A stretch of 35,470 bases of DNA from Lautropia sp. (GCA_030528325.1 JAUMZD010000040.1:1-35470); one strand, 5' to 3'. Positions 17,709 to 26,902 are shown, numbered from the stretch's first letter. The notes: a model not told the origin generated them from the letters alone. Numbers and translations are program-made.

Positions 17709-19308
17709 ACACCAAGCCCGGGAGGCGCTGCTGGTACGCGCCTTCGATCAACAGCCCCCTTCCGACCTCTGGACGGAAGATGACCGTCACCATGCCTCGC
17801 AGGAGGCGCGGCGGCAGGCTGGTGCCAACGCCAGCCCCTCGACCTTCGTCCAGACGCGGGCCAGCATCGCGCTGTCCCGACTGGAACGGCGCCAGCCCGG
17901 CCTTCAGGAAGCCGTCGGACAGCTGCAATGGCGCCCCTGGATCGGCCCCGTCGTGATGCTGCTCGCGCTGATCAGCGGCCTGGCGCTGGATGCCGCCGGT
18001 GCAGGCAACCGCATCAACATCCTGAACCCACCACTGCTGCTGATCCTCGGCTGGAACCTGCTCACCTATCTGGTGCTGGCCTTCAATGCCTTCTGGCCCG
18101 GCAAGGCACAGATCCAGAGCACCGGTCTGGCTCGCCTGCTGGCCCGTCTGGCCACCGGTCAGGGCTGGCGATCCCGCAGCGCCGATCTGCCCGCAGCCGT
18201 TCCTGCCCACACATTTCACGGATCGGCCCACGCCGCCGCCCCAGGCACCAGCCCCCAGCAGGCCCAGACCCCGCACCCGGCAGGAGGCGTCGATCCGGCG
18301 CATCAGCGCGCCACGCTGACCCAGCAGGCGCTCAATACCTTCCGTAGCGGCTGGTTCAGGCTGGCCGCCCCCCTCTACGGGCAGAAGGCTGTCAGTCTCC
18401 TGCATGCAGCGGCCATGCTGTTCGCACTCGGGGCGCTGGGCGGGCTGTATCTTCGCGGTCTGGCCTTCGAGTACCGCGCCGGCTGGGAAAGCACCTTCCT
18501 GAACGCCGATCAGGTCTCGTCCCTGCTGCACTGGCTCTGGGGCGCGGCCAGCGCCGTCACCGGCATTCCGCTACCCGACGCCACACAGCTGGAAGCCATG
18601 CGCTTTCCGGATCATGCCGGCGTCAACGCGGCGCCCTGGATTCATCTGCAAACCCTCACCGTGCTGCTGGTCGTGGTGCTGCCCCGTCTGGGGCTGGCGC
18701 TCTGGCACCACCTGCGGGCCCGCCGCCTGAGCCAGCAGTTTCCGCTGCCGCTCGACGACCGCTATTTCAAGGATCTGCAACGGCAGCAGCGGGGCGAATC
18801 CGCCGTGGCCTGGGTGCTGCCCTACAGCTACACGGTGCCGGACGGGCAGCGCCAGGGTCTGCTTCAGCTGCTGAGCCAGCTTCAGGGCGGCCAGACACGG
18901 TTGCGCCTTCAGCCCCCACTCGCACTCGGCGAAGAGGACGACCTGAGCGCCCCGCTGCCCGCACTGGCGGGCAGCACGCTGGCGGTTGCCCTCTTCTCGC
19001 TGTCGGCCACCCCCGAAGCCGAGAACCACGCCACCTTCCTCGCGCGGCTGGCCAGCCTGCTACCACCGGGCACGCCACTCGTGGCGCTGGTCGATGAAAG
19101 CAGCTTCCGCGCCCGCTTCGGCCATGACACCAGCCGGCTCGACAGCCGCCGCAGCACCTGGCGCCGGATTCTCGCGACCCACAGCGACCTGCCACCGGTT
19201 TTCGTGGATCTCGGGACGTCGGCCGATGCCACCGCCCAGGCCGAAGCCCTGCAAACGCTGGAGGAACTGCTCGCCAGCGCCCGGCACGAGACCCGCAGCC
19301 TGCACTGA
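17701..19308 (+). CDS. DUF2868 family membrane protein
   Basis: A conserved integral membrane protein of unknown function, usually next to a DUF3482 GTPase, as here. Hydrophobic segments lie at about residues 80-100 (WIGPVVMLLALISGLALDAA), 112-133, 228-255 and 315-338. The N-terminal soluble part (ALLVRAFDQQPPSDLWTEDD) is typical of the family. The C-terminal third is soluble and may be a degenerate nucleotide-binding-like domain, but no motif can be assigned. The start is GTG 17701, overlapping gshA by 8 bp. A Pro/Ala-rich stretch at about residues 175-205 is probably a linker. Probably works with the DUF3482 protein at the membrane. Confidence 0.82.
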   Translation: MTEHQAREALLVRAFDQQPPSDLWTEDDRHHASQEARRQAGANASPSTFVQTRASIALSRLERRQPGLQEAVGQLQWRPWIGPVVMLLALISGLALDAAGAGNRINILNPPLLLILGWNLLTYLVLAFNAFWPGKAQIQSTGLARLLARLATGQGWRSRSADLPAAVPAHTFHGSAHAAAPGTSPQQAQTPHPAGGVDPAHQRATLTQQALNTFRSGWFRLAAPLYGQKAVSLLHAAAMLFALGALGGLYLRGLAFEYRAGWESTFLNADQVSSLLHWLWGAASAVTGIPLPDATQLEAMRFPDHAGVNAAPWIHLQTLTVLLVVVLPRLGLALWHHLRARRLSQQFPLPLDDRYFKDLQRQQRGESAVAWVLPYSYTVPDGQRQGLLQLLSQLQGGQTRLRLQPPLALGEEDDLSAPLPALAGSTLAVALFSLSATPEAENHATFLARLASLLPPGTPLVALVDESSFRARFGHDTSRLDSRRSTWRRILATHSDLPPVFVDLGTSADATAQAEALQTLEELLASARHETRSLH

Positions 19309-19625
19309 GCGGAAAGCGCCAGCAGGGGGCGCTGGCCTCGCCCCTGCTTCTGTTCTCGCTGTTCTGGCAGCTGCCCGCAGCCCACGACCTTCCTGCCGCC
19401 CCAAAGCTCCTGCCGCCCAGGCTCCTCGGAACCCGGGCGGCAGTGCAACGGATCATGCCCCCATCATGAAGGCGCCACGAAGCTGATGCACAATCAGGAA
19501 AATGCCCTATCATGGGCCAGCGTCTGACGGGGTGGCTGCACGCTTCCCATGCCAATCCTGCTGACTGTCCCCGTCCGCCTTCCGAAGCCTTCCTGCCCCA
19601 TCGACTGTCCCGATGCGGGCTGCTG
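19309..19625. other. Intergenic region, possible promoter
   Basis: A 317-bp stretch between the DUF2868 and DUF3482 genes. A 6-bp hairpin (AGCGCC/GGCGCT, near 19316-19336) follows the DUF2868 stop. A possible -10 TATCAT lies at 19508-19513 without a good -35. The frame is open from 19512 into the DUF3482 gene, but the segment 19512-19625 encodes Pro/His/Cys-rich sequence with no family match. Confidence 0.35.
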
Positions 19626-21449
19626 ATGCCCGATCCCGAGCCCGTGCCCAACGACACCGCTTCCACCATCTCTCTCAGTCTGGTCTCCCACACGAACGTC
19701 GGCAAGACCACGCTCGCCCGCACCCTGCTGTCGCAGAACGTCGGCGAAATCCGCGACGAACCCCATGTCACCGACACGGCCGACCGCTTCGAGCTGGCAC
19801 ACACCGCCGAGGGTGACCTGTTGCTGCTGTGGGACACCCCCGGTTTCGGCGACAGCGCCCGACTGGCACGCCGGCTCTTCCAGTCCGACAAGCCCGTAGG
19901 CTGGTTCGTGAGCCAGGTCTGGGATCGCTTCGCCGACCGCCCGCTGTGGTCCAGCCAGCAGGCGGTACGCAACGTGCGCGAAGAGGCCGACGTGGTGCTG
20001 TACCTCGTCAACGCCAGCGAGAACCCCGAGGACGCCAGCTACGTCGAGCCCGAGATGAAGATCCTGGCCTGGATCGGCAAGCCCATCATCGTGCTGCTGA
20101 ACCAGATGGGACCGCCCGCCGGCCCGAAGGCCGAGGCGGAAGAGATCGAGCGCTGGCAGAACTATCTGTCCCGCTTCGGTGATGTGCGCACGGTTCTGGC
20201 CCTCGATGCCTTCGCCCGCTGCTGGGTGCAGGAGGGCGCCCTGCTGCAGGCAGTCGCTCCGCTGCTGCCCGCCACGAAGCAGCCAGCCTTCGAGCGGCTG
20301 AACCTGCAATGGCAGCAGCAGCGCCGCAAGACCTTCGACGCCTCGATGCACGTGCTGGCCGAACGGCTGGCCGCCACAGCCCTGGATCGTGAACAGATTC
20401 CCAACAGCAGCCTGAAGGATCAGCTGCGTGAAGTGGGCAAGGTGCTCGGCATCGCGCGCGACCGTCAGGACGACGCCAAGCAGCAGGCCATGAACCTGCT
20501 GGCCGAACGCCTGAACGCCTCGATCCGGGAGTCCACCGATGAAGTCATCCGCCTGAACGGGCTCGAAGGCCACGCCAGCAAGGAAGTGCTGAGCCGGATG
20601 GCCGAGCACTACGACGTGAGCGAGAACCTGAACGAGGGCCATGCGGCGATGGTCGGCGGCCTCGTCACCGGTGCGCTGGCCGGGCTGAAGGCCGACGTGC
20701 TGGCCGGCGGGCTGACGCTGGGCGGTGGCATGATCGCCGGCGGCGTGCTGGGCGCACTGGGCGGCGCGGGCCTCGCACGCGGCTACAACATGGTGCGTGG
20801 CATCGACGCCGTCACCGTGACCTGGACCGATGCCGTCATGAACCGGCTCGTCCAGTCCTCGCTGCTCACCTACCTGGCCATCGCCCACTACGGCCGCGGT
20901 CGCGGCGACTGGGCCGAGGCCGAGCATCCGGCCTATTGGGAAAAGACCGTCACCGACGTGCTGAAACAGCAGGCCGAACCCTTCAACCAGTTCTGGCGCC
21001 GGCGCCAGACCTATGGGCCGGACGCCCTGGCCCGGGAGATCCAGACCGAGCTGACGCTCGCGATGGAGCGCATCCTGATCCGCCTCTATCCGAACGCGCT
21101 GTCGATGGCCGCGCTGGGCAGCGGTGCCAGGCGCCTGAACATCAGCCTGGGCGCCGATCTGGATGCGGCGACGCGGCCGATGGTGGGCGAGAACCATAAC
21201 GTCGACAGCCTGGGACAAAAAGCCCCAGCCTTCACGGGTGATGATGCGGTTGCCACGCCCAAGCACATGGCTCCGCCCAGCACCAACCTCGATCAGGCCC
21301 AGCTGTCTCAACAGGTAAGTGATACCAGCAGTGCCTTTTCGGAACCCCTCTCCTCGGCAGTGACGACTCCAACCGAAACCCCGATGGCAACAATCGACAG
21401 AACTGACATCACGTCAGTCCCGAGGAAGCCAGACAACACAGCGTCTTGA
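19626..21449 (+). CDS. GTPase with DUF3482 C-terminal domain
   Basis: A TRAFAC-class GTPase. G1 P-loop SHTNVGKTT is at residues 21-29, G3 DTPGFGDSARLARRL at 70-84, and the G4 position reads NQMG in place of NKxD. The DUF3482 domain follows, with a Gly-rich hydrophobic stretch at about 342-390 (VTGALAGLKADVLAGG, then LGALGGAGLARGYN) that could insert in or press against a membrane. Start ATG 19626 is chosen because the core begins a few residues later; the frame is open from 19512. The last 80 residues or so (after RPMVGENHN) are Ser/Thr/Pro-rich and look disordered. Paired with the DUF2868 membrane protein. Function unknown. Confidence 0.85.
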   Translation: MPDPEPVPNDTASTISLSLVSHTNVGKTTLARTLLSQNVGEIRDEPHVTDTADRFELAHTAEGDLLLLWDTPGFGDSARLARRLFQSDKPVGWFVSQVWDRFADRPLWSSQQAVRNVREEADVVLYLVNASENPEDASYVEPEMKILAWIGKPIIVLLNQMGPPAGPKAEAEEIERWQNYLSRFGDVRTVLALDAFARCWVQEGALLQAVAPLLPATKQPAFERLNLQWQQQRRKTFDASMHVLAERLAATALDREQIPNSSLKDQLREVGKVLGIARDRQDDAKQQAMNLLAERLNASIRESTDEVIRLNGLEGHASKEVLSRMAEHYDVSENLNEGHAAMVGGLVTGALAGLKADVLAGGLTLGGGMIAGGVLGALGGAGLARGYNMVRGIDAVTVTWTDAVMNRLVQSSLLTYLAIAHYGRGRGDWAEAEHPAYWEKTVTDVLKQQAEPFNQFWRRRQTYGPDALAREIQTELTLAMERILIRLYPNALSMAALGSGARRLNISLGADLDAATRPMVGENHNVDSLGQKAPAFTGDDAVATPKHMAPPSTNLDQAQLSQQVSDTSSAFSEPLSSAVTTPTETPMATIDRTDITSVPRKPDNTAS

Positions 21450-21462
21450 AATAGCCACCCAC

Positions 21463-21494
21463 TATTGTCCGGACAATATCCGGACTGATAAAAT
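21463..21494 (+). promoter_or_regulatory. Promoter and palindromic operator of the toxin-antitoxin operon
   Basis: A perfect 16-bp palindrome (TATTGTCCGGACAATA, 21463-21478) is followed by a second copy of its core TCCGGA (21479-21484) exactly 11 bp after the first (21468-21473), about one helical turn. The palindrome covers a possible -35 TTGTCC (21465-21470); an 18-bp spacer leads to -10 TAAAAT (21489-21494). The antitoxin starts 32 bp later. DUF1778 antitoxins have ribbon-helix-helix domains that bind such repeats, so autorepression is expected. Binding is inferred. Confidence 0.7.
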
Positions 21495-21525
21495 ACCAAG
21501 CGTTACCAAACAGCTTGGGCCGGCC

Positions 21526-21804
21526 ATGAACACCACCAGTCCCGCAAAAACCGAGCGTATTGATGTGCGAGCCAGCGCACCCATCAAACAACTGCTTCAA
21601 GAGGCCGCGCGCGCCTGCCACAAGAATGTCAGTGAGTTTCTATTGGATGCAGGCCTGACAGCAGCTGCCCAAACCCTGGCCAACCGCCAACATTTCATCC
21701 TTGACGACGCCCGCTGGGAAGCGTTTCAGGCTGCACTTGATCGGCCTGTCGCTGACAGACCGCGTCTGAAGAAGCTGCTGAACGAGCCGGGAGTGCTGGA
21801 TTGA
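21526..21804 (+). CDS. DUF1778 antitoxin (TacA/AtaR-like)
   Basis: A 92-residue protein of the DUF1778 family, the antitoxin partner of GNAT toxins. The N-terminal ribbon-helix-helix (about residues 9-50) reads TERIDVRASAPIKQLLQEAA and NVSEFLLDAGLTAAAQTL. The C-terminal part, DDARWEAFQAALDRP and LKKLLNEPGVLD, is the segment that neutralises the toxin in studied members. Its stop overlaps the TTG start of the toxin gene by 4 bp, which keeps the two products coupled. A palindromic operator precedes it. Confidence 0.92.
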   Translation: MNTTSPAKTERIDVRASAPIKQLLQEAARACHKNVSEFLLDAGLTAAAQTLANRQHFILDDARWEAFQAALDRPVADRPRLKKLLNEPGVLD

Positions 21805-22304
21805 CAGCTCGCTACGATCCCGTCAGAAAACTCCGGCCGACAGATCAGGTAGACGCTTTCGACTGTGGGGAGCCAGCACTAAATCAGTTCTTGCAAAGAT
21901 ACGCACTGATCAACCAGAAGGCCAACACGGCTCAAACCTATGTCTGCTGCCAGTCCAGCACAGTGGTAGGCTTCTACAGTCTTGCTGTTGGCAGTGTGAA
22001 AAAGGAGGACGCCCCCTCCCGAATCACCAAAGGTCTGGCGCGTCACCCTGTACCCGTCATGATTCTGGCACGGCTTGCCGTGGATCAGGCGCATCAACAG
22101 AAAGGGCTTGGCCGTGCCCTACTCAAGGACGCCCTGTTCCGTACCGTCCAGGCAGCCGATATTGCCGGCATCCGCTGTCTGCTCATTCACGCCAAGGATG
22201 ACGCCGCACGCCAGTGGTACGAATCATGGAATTTCGACCCAAGCCCAACAGACCCTTACCATCTTTACCTGATGCTCAAGGATCTAAAAAAAATGATGGG
22301 CTGA
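21801..22304 (+). CDS. GNAT-family acetyltransferase toxin (TacT/AtaT-like)
   Basis: A 167-residue GNAT protein. Known relatives acetylate the amino acid on charged tRNAs, blocking translation. Visible features are FDCGEPALNQFLQRYA near residues 20-35, the acetyl-CoA motif ARLAVDQAHQQKGLGRALL (Q/R-x-x-G-x-G form) and the C-terminal ARQWYESWNFDPSPTDP, whose Tyr matches the catalytic tyrosine of TacT. The start is TTG 21801, inside the antitoxin stop (TTGA overlap); no later ATG would preserve the N-terminal strand. Converges with hyuA 39 bp downstream. Which tRNA is targeted cannot be told. Confidence 0.92.
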   Translation: MTARYDPVRKLRPTDQVDAFDCGEPALNQFLQRYALINQKANTAQTYVCCQSSTVVGFYSLAVGSVKKEDAPSRITKGLARHPVPVMILARLAVDQAHQQKGLGRALLKDALFRTVQAADIAGIRCLLIHAKDDAARQWYESWNFDPSPTDPYHLYLMLKDLKKMMG

Positions 22305-22343
22305 CAGACACTACCCGTCAGCCCTGACGCTCACAACGGACGA

Positions 22344-24416
22344 TCAGTCCTTGCGTGTGATCACATAAGTGCCGGTGGCGTCCAGCCGCAGTTGCCAGCC
22401 TGGGTGCACGACGATGGTCGTCGTCACTTCCTCGACCACGGCCGGGCCGTCGAGCACATTGTCCACGCCCAGCTTGTCGCCCTCGTAGATCGGTGTCATC
22501 ACCCGTTCGGCATCGGCACCGAACACCATCTCGCGACGATCCTTGATCGCATCCTCGGCCTTGCCGCCCTTGGGCAGCTGCGTCGGTTGCAGCGGTGCAT
22601 TCTTGCCAATCGCGATGCATTCGATGTTGATGATCTCGATCAGGCTGTCCGGCTCGTTGTAGGTGAACAGCTGCTTGTGCAGGTCGTGGAATCGCTGTTT
22701 GATCTGCGGCAGGTTTTCCCCGTTGACCGTCAGGTTGCCGATATCCACCGTGCATTCGTGCACCTGACCCACATAGCGCATGTCGATGCTGCGGCGGAAT
22801 TCGATCCGGTCGAGCGGCGTGCCTTCGGCAGCCAGGGTCGCCTTGGCCTGATCCTGCAATTCCTCGAAACGCTTTTCGATGGCGCCCAGATCGGCCTCGT
22901 CGTCCAGCCGCATCGGCGTGGCAGCCATGTAGTTGTAGCGGATGTCGGAAATCACCTGACCGAAGGCGCACAGACCCGAGGCCAGCTTCGGCACCAGCAC
23001 CGTGCGGCAGCCGATATCCTGCGCCAGCGCCGTCAGGTGCAGGCCCGTCGCCCCGCCGGCACCGATCAGCGCGAAGTCACGCGGATCATAACCCCGCTCG
23101 ATCGAGACACGACGGATGCCGTTGGCCATGTTGTTGTTGACGATGCTGTAGATGCCATAGGCAGCCTTGTCCGTGCTGATCTTCAGCGGATCGGCAATGT
23201 GTTTCTTGATGGCCTGGCGCGCCCCTTCGGCATCCACCGCCAGGCGTCCGCCCAGCAGCGACACCGGGTTCAGATAGCCCAGCGTCATGTTCGCATCGCT
23301 CACGGTGGGCAGCGTGCCGCCCCGCTGATAGCAGACCGGCCCCGGATTGGCGCCTGCCGACTGTGGACCCACGTTCAGGATGCCCATCTGGTCGATCCAC
23401 GCAATCGAACCGCCGCCGGCGCCCAGGGTCTCGACCTGGATCATCGGCGTGCCGATCCGGTAGCGCAGGAAGTCCAGATCCTTGTTGATGTTGGTCTTGC
23501 CCTGATAGGTGAGCGTGATGTCGAAGGACGTGCCTCCCATGTCGACCGTGATGTAGTTCTCGATGCCCAGCGGCTTGCAGATGTAGGAACCGGCCATCGG
23601 TGCCGACGCGGGCCCCGAATTGATCGCGTTGACCGCGCGCGACACCATCGCATCCCGCGAGGCCATCCCCCCGTTCGACTGGAAATACCGCACTGGCACC
23701 TGCGTGCCCTGATCCTTGTAGAACTGGTCGATCCGGTCCACATAGGCTTTCAGCACCGGGCCCAGATAGGCATTGACCACGGTCGTCGACGTGCGCGTGT
23801 ATTCCCGCATCTGCGGGAAGATTTCCAGGCCGGCCGACACATAGGCATCCGGCAGCATCTCCCGCACGATCTCGACGGCACGCCGCTCGTGGGCGTCGTT
23901 CGCCACCGACCACAGGAAGGAAACCGCCACCGCCTCGACCCCTTCACGACGGAACAGCTCGCACGCCTCGCGCACATCATCCTCGTTCAACGGCACCCGA
24001 ACCGTGCCGTCCGACAACACCCGCTCCCGGATCGGGCGGCGCAGGTGGCGCTCGACCAGAATTTTCGCGGCCGGATATTCCGAATCGTAACGGTAGCCCT
24101 CTTCCTTGTGCCCCAGGCGGATTTCCAGCGAATCCTCGTGACCGGCCGTGCAGATCAGCCCGGTCTTCACGCCCTTGTGCTGGATCAGCGCGTTCAGCGC
24201 CACCGTCGTGCCGTTCACGCACAGTTCGGTCTCGGCCAGGATGTCCTTCATCGACTTGCCGAGCTTCTCTTCGATCTGCGCAAAACCGTCGGCAATCGCC
24301 TTCGTCCCATCCTCCGGGGTCGAGGTGGCCTTGAACAGATGCACATTGCCCTGGTCGTCGGCCAGAATGAAATCGGTGAACGTGCCACCAGCGTCCACAC
24401 CCAATCGATAAGTCAT
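22344..24416 (-). CDS. Hydantoinase/oxoprolinase family protein, HyuA-type subunit
   Basis: The ATP-binding (ASKHA-fold) half of a two-subunit enzyme of the N-methylhydantoinase / 5-oxoprolinase / acetone-acetophenone carboxylase superfamily. Phosphate motif 1 is RLGVDAGGTFTDF (residues 4-16). Others are NGTTVALNALIQHKG, INSGPASAP (265-273) and phosphate motif 2 DMGGTSFDI (292-300), followed by GPQSAGANPGPVCYQRGG and SDANMTLGYLNP. Length is 690 residues. ATG 24416 was chosen because the fold begins there; the open frame upstream to 24599 shows no conservation. No third (gamma) subunit like AcxC is present, which argues against acetone carboxylase. Substrate unknown: a cyclic amide or a ketone are both possible. 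Confidence 0.88.
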   Translation of the reverse strand: MTYRLGVDAGGTFTDFILADDQGNVHLFKATSTPEDGTKAIADGFAQIEEKLGKSMKDILAETELCVNGTTVALNALIQHKGVKTGLICTAGHEDSLEIRLGHKEEGYRYDSEYPAAKILVERHLRRPIRERVLSDGTVRVPLNEDDVREACELFRREGVEAVAVSFLWSVANDAHERRAVEIVREMLPDAYVSAGLEIFPQMREYTRTSTTVVNAYLGPVLKAYVDRIDQFYKDQGTQVPVRYFQSNGGMASRDAMVSRAVNAINSGPASAPMAGSYICKPLGIENYITVDMGGTSFDITLTYQGKTNINKDLDFLRYRIGTPMIQVETLGAGGGSIAWIDQMGILNVGPQSAGANPGPVCYQRGGTLPTVSDANMTLGYLNPVSLLGGRLAVDAEGARQAIKKHIADPLKISTDKAAYGIYSIVNNNMANGIRRVSIERGYDPRDFALIGAGGATGLHLTALAQDIGCRTVLVPKLASGLCAFGQVISDIRYNYMAATPMRLDDEADLGAIEKRFEELQDQAKATLAAEGTPLDRIEFRRSIDMRYVGQVHECTVDIGNLTVNGENLPQIKQRFHDLHKQLFTYNEPDSLIEIINIECIAIGKNAPLQPTQLPKGGKAEDAIKDRREMVFGADAERVMTPIYEGDKLGVDNVLDGPAVVEEVTTTIVVHPGWQLRLDATGTYVITRKD

Positions 24417-24620
24417 GATGTCTCTCGTCTTCAATGCTGTTGGGGCACCGGAAGCCACCGCCGCAACGGACGGTGCTTCATCACACCCCCTGCCATCGAT
24501 CGCACTCGACGACAGGGCAGGCGGACGGTGCGCCAGAAATTTTTCATCAGGGGCCAAATGATTTTTCGACCCCGGTGCGGATGGTGAGCGAGCCGACACG
24601 GCCCGTCACCGGCCATATCC

Positions 24621-26363
24621 TCAGGCGGCTCGTGCGCCGCAGGGCTTTGCACTCCAGTCGGCCGGATTCACCTCCACGCCGTACTCGACGCGCGCTGCCT
24701 CGACCGACACATAGCCATTGCGCACATCGTCGACCACCCGCTCGATCTCGCGCTCGAAAGGCTTGCCCCAGCCGCCACCGCCCGGGTTGATCGTGCAGAC
24801 ACGCTCGCCCGGCCTGATCGTCATGATGGTGTTCTTGCGGCGCACCTCGACGATCTCGTCGCCCTGCTTCAGCTCGACACGGCCCAGCGTGCGCTCGGGC
24901 TCGGTGCTGCTGGCCCCATTGGCGCCAATCGACGGATAGACACGGCCTTCACCGAAGCTCACCGCCGTCATGTCGTGATCCAGCGGCTCGACCTCCCAGG
25001 CCGTCGCGCAACCACCGCGGTTGTAGCCCGCACCGCCACTGTCTTCCACCAGACCATAGCGATGGATCTGGATCGGGTACGAGTATTCGAGAATCTCGAT
25101 GTCGCCCGAGCTGAGTGCGCCGAAGCAGCACTGCGGCCCGACCGAGTTCCAGCCATCCATGTTGGCATTGGCCCCGGCACCGCTGATCAGCGAGGCCAGC
25201 ACCATCGTCACGTATTCCTCGTTCGTGCGCTTGTCGAAGCCGGCGATGTTGATGCCGCTGGCATGCCCCCAGGTTCCGACGGCCCGCTCGGGCGCGGACT
25301 GCTCCAGCGCCAGACGCACCGCATCGGCCAGCGTTTCCATCGGCGTGGTCGAGCAGTTGGCATGCGGTGCCGGGATTTCGGCATTCAGCAGCGTGCCCTT
25401 CGGCCCCAGATCCACCGAAATGCAGCGATACAGCCCCTCGTTGTACGGTGGCGCCACCTTGGCGAACATCATCAGGCCCAGATACACCCCGGCGTAGGTA
25501 TTGCCGGCATAGGAGTTGATGAAGTACGGAATCTGCGGCGGGCTTTCCAGTGCAACGTGGCAGCTGTCCCCCTCGATCGTCACGGTGGCACGCAGCGTGA
25601 TTTCACCCAGCCCGTGGCCGGCATCCTCCAGCACCGCCTCGCCCACGTACTTGCCGTCCTTCACGCTGGCGATCAGCGCGCGCATCGAGCGATCGGCCAT
25701 GTCCATCAGCTCATCGATGCTGCGACGAACCTCCTCCACCCCGTACTTGTCGAGCAGGTTGATCAGGTTGCGCTCACCAATCGACACCGCGCCGTACTGG
25801 GCGCGCAAATCGCCCTCCCAATCCCGATGCGAACGGACATTGGCCAGCAGCAGATTGATCACATCGGTGCGACGCTTGCCCTTTTCCCAGAGCTTGACGG
25901 GCGGAATCCGCAGGCCTTCGGCATAGATTTCCTTCGCATCGGGGTTGTAACCGGCCGGCACCGGGCCACCGATGTCGGTCACGTGCCCCTTGCAGACGCT
26001 CCAGAACACCAGCTCACCGTTGTAGAACACCGGCTTGTAGAGGCAGCAATCGAGCATGTGGCTGCCCATGATGGCCGGGTCATTGTGATAGATGACATCG
26101 CCTTCCTGGATGTCACCATCGAAATAGGCGATCACGGCCTTCATCGCCTGCATCAGGCCACCCAGGTGGATCGGGATGTCCTGCCCCTGCAGGATCATCT
26201 CGCCCTTGTGGTTGAAGAGCGCGTTGCTGTAGTCGTGCGCCACATTGAACACGCTGGAACGCGCCGTCTTCTCCAGCGTCAACGTCATCTCGCGCTGCGT
26301 GGTCTCCAGCGCCCCGCGTACCACGGCCAGCGTGATCGGATCGATCGGATGATCGGCTTTCAT
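24621..26363 (-). CDS. Hydantoinase/oxoprolinase family protein, HyuB-type subunit
   Basis: Partner subunit of the HyuA-type protein. Family motifs are ITLAVVRGALETTQREMTLT, DIPIHLGGLMQAMKAVI, DVIYHNDPAIMGSHMLD, FWSVCKGHVTDIGGPVPAG, NAEIPAPHANCSTTPMETLA and the C-terminal NPGGGGWGKPFER. The 580-residue length is normal for HyuB-type proteins. The start ATG 26363 has GGGAG 7 bases upstream. Transcribed first, with the HyuA gene 204 bp downstream on the same strand, an unusually loose spacing for an obligate pair. Neither a transporter nor a regulator adjoins it on the same strand. Confidence 0.88.
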   Translation of the reverse strand: MKADHPIDPITLAVVRGALETTQREMTLTLEKTARSSVFNVAHDYSNALFNHKGEMILQGQDIPIHLGGLMQAMKAVIAYFDGDIQEGDVIYHNDPAIMGSHMLDCCLYKPVFYNGELVFWSVCKGHVTDIGGPVPAGYNPDAKEIYAEGLRIPPVKLWEKGKRRTDVINLLLANVRSHRDWEGDLRAQYGAVSIGERNLINLLDKYGVEEVRRSIDELMDMADRSMRALIASVKDGKYVGEAVLEDAGHGLGEITLRATVTIEGDSCHVALESPPQIPYFINSYAGNTYAGVYLGLMMFAKVAPPYNEGLYRCISVDLGPKGTLLNAEIPAPHANCSTTPMETLADAVRLALEQSAPERAVGTWGHASGINIAGFDKRTNEEYVTMVLASLISGAGANANMDGWNSVGPQCCFGALSSGDIEILEYSYPIQIHRYGLVEDSGGAGYNRGGCATAWEVEPLDHDMTAVSFGEGRVYPSIGANGASSTEPERTLGRVELKQGDEIVEVRRKNTIMTIRPGERVCTINPGGGGWGKPFEREIERVVDDVRNGYVSVEAARVEYGVEVNPADWSAKPCGARAA

Positions 26364-26902
26364 GGGTGTCTCCCGGTGAGATAGCTACTTATGGTCGACA
26401 CATTCTGCCGCCAGCCGGCCATCACACTTGACTCCTGCCGCACCAATGATTGTTTCAGCGTGCACAGGCAGGGAAATCACCAAGTGAACGGCCCTGGCCA
26501 GCGGCATCGCCCTGAACCCGACACTGACGCCGCATCGATCAGGTCACGCTCAACCCCGAGCGCGATTCGGTCGTGAGGGACGCCTTGCAGACACAGGCCC
26601 AATAGTCATCACCGGATACTCAGCCACAGGTCACATGAATCAGGCAACAACTATCTTGATACGCACCGGCAAGTGTCGGGCATCGACGTGGGTTTTTCCA
26701 CCTCTGGGTGGACTAACTGCAGAAGGGTTGGCTGCGTCCGTAACGGAAATATGTTTTGTATCATTTTTGTTACTATCATCAGAAAAAATTAGATAGATAA
26801 ATAAAATTTAACACAATCTTGCACAGCATCTAACCTGACATAAAGTTTGTTCTGCTCTCAGCAGGGCCGCTGAAAATCTTGAAAATTCCAAGGAGACTCG
26901 CC
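26364..26902. other. Intergenic region with AT-rich island boundary
   Basis: A 539-bp stretch between hyuB and the exported-protein island. The first 340 bp or so resemble the flanking GC-rich DNA; no gene is recognised, though a short frame ending in a TAG near 26603 could be a remnant. From about 26740 the base composition drops sharply to an AT-rich block (26745-26820), with tagatagataaataaa-type repeats that could act as an UP element. A small inverted repeat CCACC-TCTG-GGTGG lies near 26698-26711, and CTGCT-CTC-AGCAG lies near 26853. Confidence 0.5.
26820..26847 (+). promoter_or_regulatory. Candidate promoter of the exported-protein island
   Basis: TTGCAC (26820-26825), 16 bp, TAAAGT (26842-26847), directly downstream of an AT-rich block and 55 bp before the first start codon of the island. 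It is a reasonable but imperfect sigma70 match. Inferred from motif and position only. Confidence 0.4.

Noticed and set aside
22392-24587. A 731-codon plus-strand frame over the HyuA gene
   Set aside because: Antisense shadow; the minus-strand product has clear ASKHA motifs.
22344-26363. Acetone carboxylase (acxAB)
   Set aside because: The subunits belong to the same superfamily, but no acxC-like gamma subunit gene is present and HyuB is about 580 residues, shorter than the acetone carboxylase large subunits.
26470-26610. A short frame before the island ending in TAG near 26603, considered as a gene remnant
   Set aside because: Only about 25 codons after an upstream stop, with no recognisable homology; left as intergenic.
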